Of a stretch of DNA of 27,522 nucleotides, positions 1 through 7,501 are shown one piece after another. This DNA comes from Nitriliruptoraceae bacterium. GTDB lineage: Bacteria; Actinomycetota; Nitriliruptoria; Nitriliruptorales; Nitriliruptoraceae. The translations under genes were made by a program, and so were the position numbers. The notes beneath the pieces are model-generated. The model was given only the letters and a program-made list of their open reading frames with translations, was not told where the DNA came from and ran no database searches. The first letter of the stretch is position 1; the number at the start of each line of letters is the position of its first letter. The stretch covers positions 1 to 27,522 of the forward strand of contig SLDB01000181.1 of assembly GCA_007125475.1 (NCBI GenBank), written 5' to 3'.

Positions 1-612
1 ATCGTCGCCGACGCCCATGCACGGGGGCGTGACGGGCCGGGGGTGCGGGCGTGCGCGGAGTACCTGGCCCGGCTGCGGCAGCGTCGGGAGGTGGCGGCGC
101 GCGCCCCGGAGAAGCTCGAGCTGTTGGCGGCCGCCGCCCCGGGGCTGCAGGGCCGTCGGAGCCTGGTGTTCACCGACACCGTGACGCAGGCCCAGGACGC
201 CGCCGCCCGCCTGTCGTCGAACGGGGTGCGTGCCGAGGTGGTGCACGGTGAGCTCGACCAGCAGCGGCGGCGGATCCGGATCGCCCAGTTCCGACGGGGA
301 CGCATCGACGCCCTGGTGGCGCCCCGCGTCCTCGACGAAGGGGTCGACGTCCCCGACGCCGAGGTCGCGGTGGTCCTGGCGGCGTTCCGCACCCGTCGTC
401 AGATGATCCAGCGCCTCGGACGGGTGCTGCGCCTCAAGCCCGGCGGTGCGTCGGCGAGGCTGGTCGTCGTGTACGCCCGGGACACCGCCGAGGACCCGGA
501 GCACGGGGGCCACGCGGCGTTCCTCGCCGAGGTGCGTCGGGTCGCGACGGCGGTCGAGGAATTCCCTCCCGGGTCCGGGGCGTCCTCACTGCAGGCCTGG
601 TTGGCCGGTTGA
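1..612 (+). CDS. Superfamily II DNA/RNA helicase, C-terminal part (5' end outside window)
   Basis: The frame is open from base 1, so the start lies upstream and only the last 203 residues are visible. They form the second RecA-like domain of an SF2 helicase. A LVFTDT strand (motif IV region) is followed by VVHGELDQQRR, then motif V (VAPRVLDEGVDVPDAEV) and motif VI (QMIQRLGRVLR) with its arginine finger. The DEGVDVP and QRLGRVLR spellings resemble XPB/UvsW/RadD-type helicases more than RecQ or DEAD-box RNA helicases. By family it should be an ATP-driven nucleic-acid translocase, probably in DNA repair. The Walker A and B motifs would be upstream and cannot be checked. It precedes disA, where many actinobacteria carry radA. 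The fold is certain; the subfamily is not. Confidence 0.8.
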   Translation: MVADAHARGRDGPGVRACAEYLARLRQRREVAARAPEKLELLAAAAPGLQGRRSLVFTDTVTQAQDAAARLSSNGVRAEVVHGELDQQRRRIRIAQFRRGRIDALVAPRVLDEGVDVPDAEVAVVLAAFRTRRQMIQRLGRVLRLKPGGASARLVVVYARDTAEDPEHGGHAAFLAEVRRVATAVEEFPPGSGASSLQAWLAG

Positions 613-618
613 CCAGGT

Positions 619-637
619 GGATCGCCCGGGGCGATTC
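619..637 (+). terminator. Candidate hairpin terminator after the helicase gene
   Basis: Seven bases after the stop codon an ATCGCC / GGCGAT stem closes a CGG loop and extends by a G-T and a G-C pair. There is no T-tract, which is usual for GC-rich actinobacterial terminators. The position fits transcription ending before the disA promoter. Confidence 0.45.
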
Positions 638-653
638 CCGCGGAGCGGGTGGC

Positions 654-680
654 GCGTCCGTTATCCTGCGCGGCGGACGC
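654..680 (+). promoter_or_regulatory. Candidate disA promoter -10 (TATCCT) inside a palindrome
   Basis: TATCCT at 662-667 fits the TANNNT -10 pattern seen elsewhere in the window. It sits in the 13-base spacer of a perfect 7-base inverted repeat, GCGTCCG (654-660) and CGGACGC (674-680). No convincing -35 box lies 16-18 bases upstream. The arrangement could be an operator over the -10 or an RNA hairpin. About 127 bases of untranslated leader would follow before disA, with no other recognised feature in 681-796. Confidence 0.35.
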
Positions 681-807
681 ACGGAAGGTGCGGACCCGTG
701 CGCAGCGAGCGGGGCCTCCCGTCGCCGTGGGCTCGCCGTACCGCCGGTGCGTCGGTGGGGCGTGCCCTACAACCCGTCCCGCACCCCGTAACGGGCAGGA
801 GGAGCCG

Positions 808-1875
808 GTGGTCGAGCCGTCGCGGGATCCGGCGCTGCGGGAGATCCTCACCATGCTCGCACCGGGGACACCGCTGCGCGAGGGCATCGAGCGGGTGATC
901 CGGGCCAATCGCGGGGCGCTGATCGTGATCGGGTGGAGCCCGGAGGTCGAGCCCCTGGTCTCCGGCGGGTTCGTGATCGACATCGGTGCCACGAGTCAGC
1001 GCATCGCCGAGCTCGCGAAGATGGACGGCGCCCTGGTGCTCGACGCCGACGCCTCCCGGATCCTGCGCGCGAACGTCCACCTGGTGCCGGACCCGGGGAT
1101 CCCGACGTGGGAGACGGGGACGCGGCACCGGTCGGCGGAGCGCACCGCGCGCCAGACCGGCCAGCCGGTGATCACCGTCTCGGAGTCGATGGGGATCGTC
1201 TCGTTGTACTTCGGGGAGCGCAAGCACGTCGTCGAGGAGGTCTCGGCGCTGCTGTTCCGCGCGAACCAGGCGCTGTCGACCCTGGAGCGGTACCGCTCCC
1301 GACTCGACGAGGTCTCCGCCCTGCTGTCGGCCCGCGAGATCGAGGACGCGGTGACGCTGCGGGACGCGGTCCTGACGCTGCAGCGCGCCGAGATGCTCCG
1401 CAGGATCGCCCGCGAGGTCGAGGACCACGTCGTCGAGCTCGGGACCGAGGGGCGGTTGATCCAGCTGCAACTCGACGAGCTCGTCGGCAGCGTCGCGAAC
1501 GAGCGTGAGCTGGTGGTCCGTGACTACCTCGGCGACCGCCGGCGCCGTCTGGACAAGGTGCTGCGCGACATCGGCCGGCTCTCGATCGACGAACTCCTCA
1601 ACGCCGACCGCGTCGCCTCGGCGTTGGCCTACTCCAGCGACGACCTCGAACGCCCCGTCACGCCACGGGGGTACCGCCTGCTGTCGCGTATCCCGCGGTT
1701 GCCGGTGAGCGTCGTGGACGGCCTGGTGGAGAAGTTCGGCACGTTGCCCCGGGTGATGGAGGCGACGATCGCCGAACTCGACGAGGTCGAGGGGATCGGC
1801 GAGTCCCGGGCACGCAGCATCCAGGACGGGCTGCGACGGCTGGCGGAGGCGACGTTCCTCGAACACTACGTGTGA
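808..1875 (+). CDS. disA: DNA integrity scanning diadenylate cyclase DisA
   Basis: DisA condenses two ATP into cyclic di-AMP and scans DNA for branched structures; it is a cytosolic octamer in characterised species. The 355-residue product has the DAC domain at about 5-145 with the catalytic DGA motif at residues 73-75 (MDGALVLD) and the ATP-binding RHR motif at 106-108 (GTRHRSAER). A helical linker follows, and a C-terminal RuvA-like helix-hairpin-helix region near 315-345 contains VEGIGESRA. The GTG at 808 was chosen because AGGAGG at 797-802 lies five bases upstream and because it places the motifs within two residues of their positions in studied DisA proteins. The frame is open further upstream but shows no family similarity there. 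The gene is followed by a 301-base gap before carD. Confidence 0.96.
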   Translation: MVEPSRDPALREILTMLAPGTPLREGIERVIRANRGALIVIGWSPEVEPLVSGGFVIDIGATSQRIAELAKMDGALVLDADASRILRANVHLVPDPGIPTWETGTRHRSAERTARQTGQPVITVSESMGIVSLYFGERKHVVEEVSALLFRANQALSTLERYRSRLDEVSALLSAREIEDAVTLRDAVLTLQRAEMLRRIAREVEDHVVELGTEGRLIQLQLDELVGSVANERELVVRDYLGDRRRRLDKVLRDIGRLSIDELLNADRVASALAYSSDDLERPVTPRGYRLLSRIPRLPVSVVDGLVEKFGTLPRVMEATIAELDEVEGIGESRARSIQDGLRRLAEATFLEHYV

Positions 1876-1942
1876 CGGGCCCGGGTGGTGGCACGGCCCC
1901 CGACGAAACCCGCCCCGACCAGCACAGACGCGGAGGCACTCC

Positions 1943-1971
1943 TCGACCGGTCCGGCGAACTGTGGTACCCT
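1943..1971 (+). promoter_or_regulatory. carD promoter (TCGACC-N17-TACCCT, extended -10)
   Basis: The -35 is TCGACC at 1943-1948, a 17-base spacer follows, and the -10 is TACCCT at 1966-1971. A TG at 1963-1964 gives an extended -10. This is the best-formed sigma-A-type promoter in the first part of the window. Transcription would begin near 1978, leaving a leader of about 198 bases. Confidence 0.65.
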
Positions 1972-1978
1972 AACCACC

Positions 1979-2176
1979 GGTCCGCGGACGTGGCCGTTCG
2001 GCCATCTTCCCCTCCGCGACCGTCACGCGCATGGGAGCCCGGGCGTGTGCCGCACGTCCCCGGCCCCGGTTTCCCCCGCGATCCGCGACGAGGAGCATCA
2101 CCAGGCACGGCACCTGGTCACACGTCTGATCGCGTTCGGCACCTCCCCTCTCCCGAGACGTCAGGAGCACGGCCAC
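1979..2176 (+). promoter_or_regulatory. Long untranslated leader of carD
   Basis: The stretch between the predicted start site and the carD ATG has no convincing gene. It contains small hairpins: TGGCC/GGCCA at 1991-2004 and ACCAGG/CCTGGT at 2100-2118. A 32-codon frame at 2031-2129 starts with ATG but has no ribosome-binding site. Whether the leader regulates carD is unknown. Confidence 0.35.
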
Positions 2177-2668
2177 ATGGCGTACAGCGTCGGCGACACC
2201 GTCATCTACCCACACCACGGCGCCGCGGTGATCGAGCGCAAGGAAGAGCGCGAACTGAAGGGGCAGGCACGCGAATACCTGGTGCTGCGACTGACGTACG
2301 GCGACCTGACGCTGATGGTCCCCGCCGACTCCTGCGAGGAGGTCGGGATCCGCAACGTCGTCTCGAAGAAGGAGGTCGAACAGGTCCTCGGCGTCCTGGG
2401 TGAGCCCGAGGGCAAGGCCGCCGGGAACTGGTCGCGGCGCTTCAAGGCGAACTACGAGAAGCTGCGCTCCGGCGACATCTACCAGGTCGCCGAGGTCGTC
2501 CGGAACCTCGCCACCCGCGAGAAGGACAAGGGGCTCTCCGCCGGCGAGAAGCGGATGCTGACGAAGGCCAAGCAGATCCTGCTCTCCGAGCTCGCGGTCG
2601 CGATCAAGAAGGACGAGGAACAGGCCGAGGCCCTCGTCGAGGAGACCCTCGCCGTCGCCCACCAGTGA
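2177..2668 (+). CDS. carD: RNA polymerase-binding transcription factor CarD
   Basis: CarD binds the RNA polymerase beta subunit and stabilises the open promoter complex, notably at rRNA promoters; it is essential in mycobacteria. The 163-residue product matches the usual length of about 162. The N-terminal RNAP-interaction (Tudor-like) domain spans about 1-55, starting YSVGDTVIYPHHGAAVIE. The C-terminal helical domain has Trp85 in GNWSRRFKANYEKL, the residue that contacts the upstream edge of the transcription bubble. ATG 2177 has AGGAG at 2163-2167, nine bases upstream; the longer open frame from 2045 has no family similarity. The gene has its own promoter and terminator hairpin, so it is probably monocistronic or only partly linked to the ispDF genes downstream. 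Confidence 0.97.
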   Translation: MAYSVGDTVIYPHHGAAVIERKEERELKGQAREYLVLRLTYGDLTLMVPADSCEEVGIRNVVSKKEVEQVLGVLGEPEGKAAGNWSRRFKANYEKLRSGDIYQVAEVVRNLATREKDKGLSAGEKRMLTKAKQILLSELAVAIKKDEEQAEALVEETLAVAHQ

Positions 2669-2673
2669 GCGGT

Positions 2674-2706
2674 CGCCCAACCCCGGTGACGCATCGAGGT
2701 TGGGCG
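2674..2706 (+). terminator. carD terminator hairpin
   Basis: A perfect 9-base stem, CGCCCAACC at 2674-2682 and GGTTGGGCG at 2698-2706, encloses a 15-base loop. It starts six bases after the carD stop. There is no T-tract. It directly abuts the candidate -35 of the next gene. Confidence 0.65.
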
Positions 2707-2736
2707 GTGACCACCGCGGTGGCGTTGGCCTAGCCT
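2707..2736 (+). promoter_or_regulatory. Candidate promoter of the PIN-TRAM/ispDF operon (GTGACC-N18-TAGCCT)
   Basis: GTGACC at 2707-2712 and TAGCCT at 2731-2736 are separated by 18 bases. The same -35 hexamer with a TAGCAT -10 occurs at 8849-8877. The start site would lie about 20 bases before the gene, with GGAGGG at 2754-2759 as ribosome-binding site. Confidence 0.5.
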
Positions 2737-2763
2737 CCGGGCTCGAGGTGGCCGGAGGGCGCG

Positions 2764-3855
2764 GTGGTGCAGGTGCGGACGCGGAGCGGTGAGACGCTCG
2801 TCGAACTGATCCGTCTCGCCGTCGTGGTCGCCCTCACCGCGACCGGGTACGCGCTGGGTGGTACCGGGTTCACCCTCGGCACCTTCGACTCCGTCGACGA
2901 GGTGCGCCTGGCGACCTCGGTGCTCGGGGCGCTCACCGGGTACCTGGCGGGGGGGCTCCTCGGTCGTGGGGTCGTGCGTGGTGCCGATGTCGCCACCGAG
3001 CGCCTCCGGCACATCCCTGCGGTTCAGCTCGTGGCGGCCGCGATCGGGGCTTCGTTCGGTGCGCTGTTGGGGGTGCTGCTGCTGTTGCCTGCCGTCGTGT
3101 TGCCGCTGAGCGCCGTCACCGTCCCGATCGGCGCCGCCGTCCTGCTGGCGCTGACGTTCCTCGGTGGGCGGCTGGGGGCCGACCGGGGCGGGGAGCTGGG
3201 CCGATTCGTCGGGGTCCGGGGACGCCTCGACGTCCGTGCCCCCTCGCGCGGCGGCGGGGTGAAGATCGTGGACTCCTCGGCGTTGATCGATGGTCGGCTC
3301 AGCGACGTGGCCCGGAGCGGGTTCCTCGAGGGCGTCCTGGTCGTTCCCCGGTTCGTGATCGACGAGGTGACCCGGATCGCGAACGGTGGCGAAGATCACC
3401 GCCGCGAACTCGGTGAGCGGGGGTTGGCCACGCTGCAGACCCTGCAGGACGAGGGTCTGGTCGCCGTCGAGGTCGATGACGACGAGGCCCCCGGCGTCGC
3501 CACGGTCGACGACCGCCTGGCACGACTGTGCCGTGAGCGGGGGGCGGCTCTGCTCACCGCCGACGCGGACCTGGCCCGGACCGTCGAGCGCAGCGGGGTA
3601 CGGGTGCTCAACCCCCACGCCCTCGCCGACGCGGTGCGCTCCCCCGTCCTCCCCGGCGACACCGTCGAGCTCCACGTCGTCCGTCAGGGGCGTGAACCCG
3701 GGCAGGGTGTGGCCTACCTCGCCGACGGCACCATGGTGGTCGTCGAAGGGGCCTCCGAGGCCGTCGGTGCGACGTGCACCGCCGACGTCACCTCGATCGT
3801 CCAGAGCCGAACCGGACGGCTGCTGTTCGCGACCCGGTCCGGGGGCGGGGCGTGA
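2764..3855 (+). CDS. Membrane-anchored PIN and TRAM domain protein (YacL-like)
   Basis: The 363-residue product begins with about four hydrophobic segments (roughly 13-32, 41-65, 86-112, 116-135). A PIN nuclease domain follows at about 168-290: KIVDSSALIDGRL carries the first acidic residue (Asp170), FVIDEVTRIANG an acidic Glu, and LLTADADLARTVE the distal Asp pair. A TRAM domain at about 300-355 probably binds RNA. The architecture matches the B. subtilis YacL family. PIN domains are usually metal-dependent ribonucleases, but the substrate of this family is not established. The start is GTG 2764 or GTG 2767, with GGAGGG just upstream. Its stop overlaps the ispD start (GTGA), so it is translationally coupled to the isoprenoid genes, an arrangement common in actinobacteria and firmicutes. 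Confidence 0.9.
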   Translation: MVQVRTRSGETLVELIRLAVVVALTATGYALGGTGFTLGTFDSVDEVRLATSVLGALTGYLAGGLLGRGVVRGADVATERLRHIPAVQLVAAAIGASFGALLGVLLLLPAVVLPLSAVTVPIGAAVLLALTFLGGRLGADRGGELGRFVGVRGRLDVRAPSRGGGVKIVDSSALIDGRLSDVARSGFLEGVLVVPRFVIDEVTRIANGGEDHRRELGERGLATLQTLQDEGLVAVEVDDDEAPGVATVDDRLARLCRERGAALLTADADLARTVERSGVRVLNPHALADAVRSPVLPGDTVELHVVRQGREPGQGVAYLADGTMVVVEGASEAVGATCTADVTSIVQSRTGRLLFATRSGGGA

Positions 3856-4547
3856 ACCTCGGGGTGGTCGTGGTCGCGGCCGGGTCGGGGGTGCGACTCG
3901 GGGCGGGGTCGGCGAAGGCGCTGGTCCGCGTCGCCGGTCGCTGCCTCGTCGACCACGCCGTGTCCCGGCTGGCCCAGGCGGGGTTGCCGCCGCCGGTGAT
4001 CGTCCACCCGGCGGGCGCCGAGGCCCAGTTCCGTCGCGCCGTCGCCGACCCGGTCGCCGGCTGGGTGAACGGCGGTGACCAGCGCCGTGACAGCGTCCGG
4101 GCCGGCACCGCCGCCCTCCCCGCCGACGTCGACGTCGTGGTCATCCACGACGCGGCGCGGGCGTTCACCCCGGTGGGGGTGATCCGGGAGGCCGTCACTG
4201 CGGTGACCGCCGCCCCCGGGGTCCTCGCCGCCGCCCCCGCGACCCCGGTCGTCGACACCCTCAAGCGGGTCTCGTCGACCGGGGAGGTGACCACGGTCGA
4301 CCGGACCGGCGTGTACGCCGTGCAGACACCGCAGGTGCTCACCCGCCCCGCCCTCGAGGCGTCGCTGGCGGCGGTCACCGCGGGGACCGACGAGCTCGAG
4401 GCGGTCGAGCGCCTCGTCGCCGCCGGGGAGCTCGACGGTTCGATCGTCCTCGTGGCCGGGTCCGAACTCGCCCGGAAGGTGACCTACCCCCACGACCTCG
4501 AGGTGCTCACCGCGATCCTGGCCGGCGCACGGAGTGGGGAGCGATGA
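3852..4547 (+). CDS. ispD: 2-C-methyl-D-erythritol 4-phosphate cytidylyltransferase
   Basis: IspD transfers CMP from CTP to MEP, the third step of the non-mevalonate isoprenoid pathway, in the cytosol. The 231-residue protein begins with the nucleotide-binding signature VVVVAAGSGVRLG. The middle has VVIHDAARAFT (metal and substrate site) and ATPVVDTLKRV, and YAVQTPQ lies near residue 157. The family's Pro-Lys-Gln after the glycine loop reads Ala-Lys-Ala, keeping the lysine. The GTG start shares four bases with the upstream stop and no separate ribosome-binding site is visible, so translation is probably coupled. The stop in turn overlaps the ispF ATG. Confidence 0.95.
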   Translation: MNLGVVVVAAGSGVRLGAGSAKALVRVAGRCLVDHAVSRLAQAGLPPPVIVHPAGAEAQFRRAVADPVAGWVNGGDQRRDSVRAGTAALPADVDVVVIHDAARAFTPVGVIREAVTAVTAAPGVLAAAPATPVVDTLKRVSSTGEVTTVDRTGVYAVQTPQVLTRPALEASLAAVTAGTDELEAVERLVAAGELDGSIVLVAGSELARKVTYPHDLEVLTAILAGARSGER

Positions 4548-5041
4548 GCGGTATACGACTCGGCCACGGACTCGATGTCCACGCGTTCGCCGACGCGGCG
4601 TCGCGCCCCCTGGTGCTCTGCGGCGTGCAGGTGCCGGGTGCTCCGGGGCTCGCGGGGCACTCCGACGGCGACGTGGCGGCGCACGCGGTCGCCGACGCCG
4701 TCCTCGGGGCTGCGGCGCTGGGAGACCTGGGGTCGCGGTTCGGGGTCGACGACCCGTCCCTGGCCGGTGCCCGCTCGATCCTGCTGGTCGAGGAGGTCGT
4801 CGCCGACGCCCGGGACGCCGGCTGGCGCGTCGGGAACGTCGACCTCACCGTGGTCGCCCAACGCCCACGGCTCGCCCCCCACCGCGACGGGATGCGCCGC
4901 CGCCTCGCGCTGGCCTGCCGGGTCGACCTCACCGACGTGTCCGTGAAGCTCACCAGCACCGACCACCTGGGCAGCATCGGCCGAGGTGAGGGGATCGCGG
5001 CGTGGGCGACGTGCGTGATCACCGCGGTGGACCCGGTGTGA
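4544..5041 (+). CDS. ispF: 2-C-methyl-D-erythritol 2,4-cyclodiphosphate synthase
   Basis: IspF cyclises CDP-ME 2-phosphate to MEcPP with release of CMP and works as a trimer. The product is 165 residues, the usual size. Zinc ligands Asp11 and His13 lie in GHGLDVHAF, and the third, His47, in the signature SDGDVAAHAVADAVLGA. The C-terminal part has KLTSTDHLGSIGRGEGI, matching the family's nucleotide-binding end. ATG 4544 overlaps the ispD stop as ATGA. ispD and ispF are separate genes here, not the IspDF fusion found in some proteobacteria. A 231-base gap separates it from cysS. Confidence 0.97.
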   Translation: MSGIRLGHGLDVHAFADAASRPLVLCGVQVPGAPGLAGHSDGDVAAHAVADAVLGAAALGDLGSRFGVDDPSLAGARSILLVEEVVADARDAGWRVGNVDLTVVAQRPRLAPHRDGMRRRLALACRVDLTDVSVKLTSTDHLGSIGRGEGIAAWATCVITAVDPV

Positions 5042-5070
5042 CCGCAGCCGACCGCGGTTCGTCGGTGCAT

Positions 5071-5094
5071 CCGGCGCCGTCCGGTGATCGCCGG
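5071..5094 (+). terminator. Weak candidate terminator hairpin after ispF
   Basis: CCGGCG at 5071-5076 pairs with CGCCGG at 5089-5094 over a 12-base loop. A smaller CCGAC/GTCGG stem lies at 5048-5065. Either could end the isoprenoid transcript, but hairpins arise easily in sequence this GC-rich. Confidence 0.3.
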
Positions 5095-5127
5095 CGGCGT
5101 GCCACGGTCGATCCGGCCGGCCGGCGG

Positions 5128-5216
5128 TAGGCTCCCGGCGGTCCGGGTCGTCGCGGTGCCCCGCACCCGCGGGCCGGCCCGAGGCCCGTGTGTCGCGACC
5201 GCGCGCGGCTCGCGAC
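5128..5216 (+). promoter_or_regulatory. cysS upstream region: -10 box and leader hairpin
   Basis: TAGGCT at 5128-5133 fits the window's -10 pattern but lacks a clear -35. Downstream, GTCGCGA (5192-5198) and TCGCGAC (5210-5216) form a perfect 7-base stem over an 11-base loop, itself largely self-complementary. The hairpin would sit in the leader about 57 bases before cysS. No T-box features were recognised. Confidence 0.3.
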
Positions 5217-5272
5217 GCGCCCATGCCCCCGGATGCGTGACCGCTGCACGCCCGATGCCACGGTGGACTCCG

Positions 5273-6691
5273 ATGCCCCTCGCCCTGTACGACACGCTGA
5301 CCCGGCGCAAACAGCCGTTCGTCCCCGCCCACGAGGGACGGGTCGGCATGTACGTCTGCGGTCCCACCGTGCAGGCCCCGGCCCACGTCGGCCACGGCCG
5401 GGCCGCAGTGGTGTTCGACGTCCTGCGCCGGTACCTGCGTGCGACCGGTCACGAGGTGACCTTCGTGCAGAACGTCACCGACATCGACGACAAGATCATC
5501 ATCCGTGCCCGCCGCGAGGGCGTCCCGGCGGCGGTGATCGCGACCCGGTTCACCCGTGCCTGGAACCGCACCATGGACGCCCTGGGCGTCCTGCCTCCGG
5601 ACGTGCAGCCGCTGGCGACCGGTCACCTGCTGGAGATGCAGGAGCTGATCTCCCGGCTGCTGGAGTGCGGGAAGGCGTACGAGGTCGGCGGCGACGTGTT
5701 CTTCCGTGTGCGCAGCTTCCCCGGGTACGGGGCGTTGTCCCGCCGGCAGGTCGACGACATGCAGCAGGGTGAGGACGTCGTGGACGCTGACCGCAAGGAG
5801 GACCCGCTGGACTTCGCGTTGTGGAAGTCCGCCAAGCCCTCGGAGCCGTCGTGGCCGTCACCGTGGGGTCCGGGTCGCCCCGGGTGGCACATCGAGTGCT
5901 CGGCGATGGCGGCGAAGCACCTCGGCCACGGGTTCGACATCCACGGCGGCGGGCTCGACCTGGTGTTCCCCCACCACGAGAACGAGATCGCCCAGCACCA
6001 GGCGGCACACGGCGACACCTTCGCCCGTACCTGGGTTCACAACGGCATGGTCCGGATGGGCGACGAGAAGATGTCGAAGTCGGTCGGGAACGTCGTCGCC
6101 CTCGAGGACGCCGTCGAGCGTTGGGGCTGCGGCCCGCTGCGGCTGTGGTACCTCTCCGCGCAGCACCGCACCCCGCTGACGTTCGAGACCGAGCGGCTGC
6201 GGGACGCCACCACGGTCCACGAGCGGTTCACGACGTTCCTGCGCTCGGCACGAAGGGCGACCGAGGGCGTCGAGCCCGACCCGTCCGCCGCACGTCGGCA
6301 CGTCGAGGCCTTCCACGCCGCGATGGACGACGACCTCAACGCCCCGGCGGCGATCGCGGCGTTGCACGAGCTCGTCGGGGACGGCAACGAGCGCCTCGCC
6401 GCCGGCGGGGGTGAGGCTCCCGGGGCGGTGGTCGGGCTCGCCGACGCCCTCGTCGCGCTCGGCGACGACGTCCTCGGGCTGGGGATGGAGGCGTCGCTCG
6501 CCGGAGCCGCCGACCTCGAGTCCCACCTCTCCACCCTCGTCGAAGGCCTCCTCGAGCAGCGGCGCGAGGCCCGCGATGCCAAGGACTTCGCCACTGCCGA
6601 CGCGATCCGCGACCAGCTCGCCGCGGCCGGGGTCGTCGTCGAGGACCGCCCCGACGGGCCACGGTGGTACGTCGCCCCGTCGTCGGTGTGA
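5273..6691 (+). CDS. cysS: Cysteinyl-tRNA synthetase
   Basis: Class I aminoacyl-tRNA synthetase that charges tRNA-Cys. The product is 472 residues. Zinc-site residues Cys29 (VCGPTV), Cys209 (HIECSAM), His234 and Glu238 (HHENEIAQH) line up with the E. coli enzyme, and Cys209, His234 and Glu238 have identical numbering. The HIGH signature is HVGH at 38-41 and the KMSKS loop is at 266-270. The last 100 residues hold the helical anticodon-binding DALR region. ATG 5273 has GGTGGA five bases upstream; ATG 5255 in the same frame is an alternative. This is cysS, not the mycothiol ligase MshC, because of its length and its place between ispF and rlmB. Its stop overlaps the next start (GTGA). Confidence 0.96.
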   Translation: MPLALYDTLTRRKQPFVPAHEGRVGMYVCGPTVQAPAHVGHGRAAVVFDVLRRYLRATGHEVTFVQNVTDIDDKIIIRARREGVPAAVIATRFTRAWNRTMDALGVLPPDVQPLATGHLLEMQELISRLLECGKAYEVGGDVFFRVRSFPGYGALSRRQVDDMQQGEDVVDADRKEDPLDFALWKSAKPSEPSWPSPWGPGRPGWHIECSAMAAKHLGHGFDIHGGGLDLVFPHHENEIAQHQAAHGDTFARTWVHNGMVRMGDEKMSKSVGNVVALEDAVERWGCGPLRLWYLSAQHRTPLTFETERLRDATTVHERFTTFLRSARRATEGVEPDPSAARRHVEAFHAAMDDDLNAPAAIAALHELVGDGNERLAAGGGEAPGAVVGLADALVALGDDVLGLGMEASLAGAADLESHLSTLVEGLLEQRREARDAKDFATADAIRDQLAAAGVVVEDRPDGPRWYVAPSSV

Positions 6692-7470
6692 GCCGCCGGG
6701 GAGTGACCGCGCACCCGACGGCCGCGGTCCGCGTCGTCGCCGGGGTGCACCCGGTGCGGGAGGTGCTGCGGTCCGGACAGGTCCTCGACCGGGTCCTCGT
6801 CGCCGAGGGGCGTGAGCGCGGCGGCGCCGTCGCCGAGATCGCCGAGCTCGCCGGAGGCGCGGGGGTGCCCCTGCGTCAGGTCCCCCGCAGCCAGCTCGAC
6901 GCCCTCGCCGAGGGGGTCGTGCACCAGGGGGTGGTCGCGACCGGCCCCCCGCTGCCCGAAGCCGACCTCGAGGACGTCCTCGCCGCGGCGCGGGCCTCGG
7001 GAGTTCGTCCCCTGCTGGTCGTCCTCGACGGGGTGACGGACCCGCAGAACCTCGGCTCGATCGCGCGGACGGCCGAGGCCGTGGGGGTCCACGCCCTGGT
7101 CGTCCCGCGGCGACGGACCGCGGCCCTCGGGGCCGCCGCGGAGAAGGCGGCGGCCGGGGCGTTCGCCTACCTGCCACTGGTGCGTGTCGGCAACCTGGCG
7201 CGCACGCTGACACGGCTGCACGAGGCGGGGGTGTGGTCGCTCGGGCTCGACGGCGCGGCCGAGGCCGAGCTCGCCGACCATCCGCTGGCCGGCGAGGCCT
7301 GCGCCCTCGTCGTCGGGGCCGAGGGGCACGGCCTCTCCCGGCTGCTCCGCGAACGGTGCGACGCGCTGGTGCGCCTGCCGATGCTCGGGCGGGTGGGGTC
7401 ACTGAACGCCTCGGTCGCCGCCGGCGTCGCGCTCTACACCCTGCTCGACCGGCGCGCTGAGCGTCGCTAG
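6688..7470 (+). CDS. rlmB: 23S rRNA 2'-O-methyltransferase, TrmH/SpoU family (RlmB-like)
   Basis: This knotted SPOUT methyltransferase uses SAM to methylate a ribose 2'-OH; RlmB acts on G2251 of 23S rRNA in E. coli. The roughly 260-residue product has an N-terminal substrate-binding domain (VVAGVHPVREVLRSG to about residue 80) and a C-terminal SPOUT domain with the three SpoU motifs: VLDGVTDPQNLGSIARTAEA, LVVGAEGHGLSRL and LPMLGRVGSLNASVAAGVAL. GTG 6688 was chosen because it overlaps the cysS stop as GTGA; GTG 6664 and GTG 6703 are in frame. The cysS-rlmB pairing is conserved in actinobacteria and firmicutes. The exact rRNA or tRNA target cannot be read from sequence. Confidence 0.9.
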   Translation: MSRRGVTAHPTAAVRVVAGVHPVREVLRSGQVLDRVLVAEGRERGGAVAEIAELAGGAGVPLRQVPRSQLDALAEGVVHQGVVATGPPLPEADLEDVLAAARASGVRPLLVVLDGVTDPQNLGSIARTAEAVGVHALVVPRRRTAALGAAAEKAAAGAFAYLPLVRVGNLARTLTRLHEAGVWSLGLDGAAEAELADHPLAGEACALVVGAEGHGLSRLLRERCDALVRLPMLGRVGSLNASVAAGVALYTLLDRRAERR

Positions 7471-7501
7471 CGATCCTTTCCGACACATCCAGGAGGCGGC
7501 G

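Noticed and set aside
613..807. A c-di-AMP (ydaO-type) riboswitch before disA
   Set aside because: The region has hairpins but I could not recognise the conserved ydaO core; a covariance-model search would decide.
2031..2129. A 32-codon small gene in the carD leader
   Set aside because: It has an ATG and stop but no ribosome-binding site, and no similarity to a known leader peptide.
5188..5772. A Cys-rich leader gene for cysS
   Set aside because: The frame runs 194 codons through cysS in another phase with Arg/Pro-rich content. Only its first part could matter, so it is listed as a weak finding rather than a gene.
5858..7486. A 542-codon minus-strand frame over cysS and rlmB
   Set aside because: The translation begins Arg/Ala/Pro-rich and mirrors the real genes; no domain is visible.
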